Position numbers and translations under genes: made by a program
Assembly (NCBI GenBank): GCA_002840685.1
Contig: PHBU01000011.1
Location: forward strand, 186,001 to 250,000
Length of the DNA: 64,000 bases
Reading direction: 5' to 3'
Source of the DNA: Chloroflexi bacterium HGW-Chloroflexi-6
GTDB lineage: Bacteria > Chloroflexota > Anaerolineae > Anaerolineales > Villigracilaceae
Notes under the pieces: model-generated
What the model was told of the DNA's origin: nothing
Databases searched by the model: none
The model's input: the letters and a program-made list of their open reading frames with translations, nothing else
Shown here: piece after piece, positions 63,485 through 64,000 of the stretch
Layout: each line of letters opens with the position of its first letter
How positions within the stretch are numbered: position 1 is the first letter of the stretch

Positions 63485-64000
63485 TTAGGCCAGTTTGCCG
63501 ATCAGGTACAGGGCCGGGTAGAAGAAGATCCAGACCAGGTCAATGAAGTGCCAGTAAACCGTGGCAGCTTCGACTGCCCAGTGTTTTTCAGGAGTGTAAA
63601 GTCCCTTCATGCCGTTGCGCAGGATGATCAGCAGAAAGATCAGGCCGGTAACAACATGGAAGGCGTGCATGCCGGTCATCATGTAGAAGATGGCACTGCC
63701 GGCGTTGGCCGAAGCGGTGATCCCTTCATGAGCGGCGGAAGGCCATTCGATGGCGACCACGCCGAGCACAAATCCGAGCCCAAGCAGGGTCGTGATGGCA
63801 GTGTTGAGCAGGAAGCCCTTGTTGTTGCCGAGTTTCATCTGGCTTTCAGCGCGGTTCATAAAGAAGGACGAGACCAGCAGGACAACGGTCACGATCAAAC
63901 CAAGGTTCTGGTCGAGGTGCAGGCGGGTCAGGCCCATCAGGTTGAAACGGGCGGTCAGCAGCCCGGCGAACAGGAAGGCGTCCGACAGGATGAACAGCCA
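63485..64000 (-). CDS. ctaE: Cytochrome c oxidase subunit III (N-terminus beyond the right edge)
   Basis: Partial: the frame is open to the right edge, so at least 172 residues are visible and the true start is outside the window. The first visible residues, WLFILSDAFLFAGLLTARFN, correspond to the early helix of COX3. Downstream are ITASANAGSAIFYMMTGMHAFHVVTGL with the conserved THG-like MHAFHV motif, and VEAATVYWHFIDLVWIFFYPALYLIG at the end. It is a structural subunit of the proton-pumping heme-copper oxidase. An internal Met at 63937 would cut off a conserved helix and is not the start. Confidence 0.93.
   Translation of the reverse strand, partial: WLFILSDAFLFAGLLTARFNLMGLTRLHLDQNLGLIVTVVLLVSSFFMNRAESQMKLGNNKGFLLNTAITTLLGLGFVLGVVAIEWPSAAHEGITASANAGSAIFYMMTGMHAFHVVTGLIFLLIILRNGMKGLYTPEKHWAVEAATVYWHFIDLVWIFFYPALYLIGKLA

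Overview
The window reads as bacterial chromosome, most likely Chloroflexota and probably Anaerolineae. This is inferred from the gene families, not from any marker I could search. The supports are a double-length ThyX, a DUF711 protein, a fused heme A synthase/heme O synthase (CtaA-CtaB) beside SURF1 and cytochrome oxidase subunit III, ArsR-DUF2087 regulators, and very large PAS/GAF histidine kinases. Oxidase and heme A genes imply oxygen respiration. GC content is moderate; the accessory stretches (about 38.5-41.5 kb and 55.4-57.6 kb) are visibly more AT-rich.

Layout. (1) 1-31 kb: signal transduction. After a divergent, truncated secreted-protein gene come a hybrid kinase, a REC-HisKA_3 kinase and a NarL-type regulator; then a secreted gingipain-like peptidase on the opposite strand; then a same-strand run: B12-binding sensor protein, five sensor kinases, a double receiver, an FHA protein, two more kinases, a second hybrid kinase paralogous to the first, and a REC/HD-GYP c-di-GMP phosphodiesterase closed by a strong terminator. 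Many neighbours overlap or are tightly spaced. The likely outputs are the NarL regulator and c-di-GMP turnover, since few of the kinases have a private DNA-binding partner here. (2) 31-38 kb: ilvE, a tandem ArsR-DUF2087 pair behind a promoter with a perfect palindrome, an operon of macrodomain / TrmH-type methyltransferase / DUF711, and thyX. (3) 38-41.5 kb: an accessory island with a toxin-first toxin-antitoxin pair, a DUF4304-like protein, a methyltransferase, an acetyltransferase, duplicated non-coding sequence and a decayed copy of the thyX 3' end. (4) 41.5-45.8 kb: surface polysaccharide genes (YhcH-like protein, flippase, UDP-glucuronate epimerase-like, UDP-sugar dehydrogenase). (5) 45.8-55.2 kb: a FIST sensor with a 1330-residue GAF kinase, gyrB, a membrane protein and a glycosyltransferase. 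(6) 55.4-60.7 kb: a second accessory stretch with acetyltransferase, solitary MazF-like toxin, nitroreductase, YwqK-like repeat protein, AMP nucleosidase-like protein and VapBC. (7) 60.7-64 kb: cytochrome oxidase assembly (CtaA-CtaB fusion, SURF1, a cupredoxin-like membrane protein, subunit III running off the edge).

The strongest biological lead is the translationally coupled set at 8804-12164. A cobalamin-binding protein carries the W-x9-EH signature of B12-based photoreceptors (CarH) but has no DNA-binding domain. It is followed with 4-nt overlaps by a histidine kinase and a REC-kinase, so it may be a B12/light input module wired into a two-component network. Secondary leads are receivers that have lost key residues, a ThyX whose signature motif is divided between two halves, a family of ~95-bp elements with palindromic termini, and repeats linking the two accessory regions.
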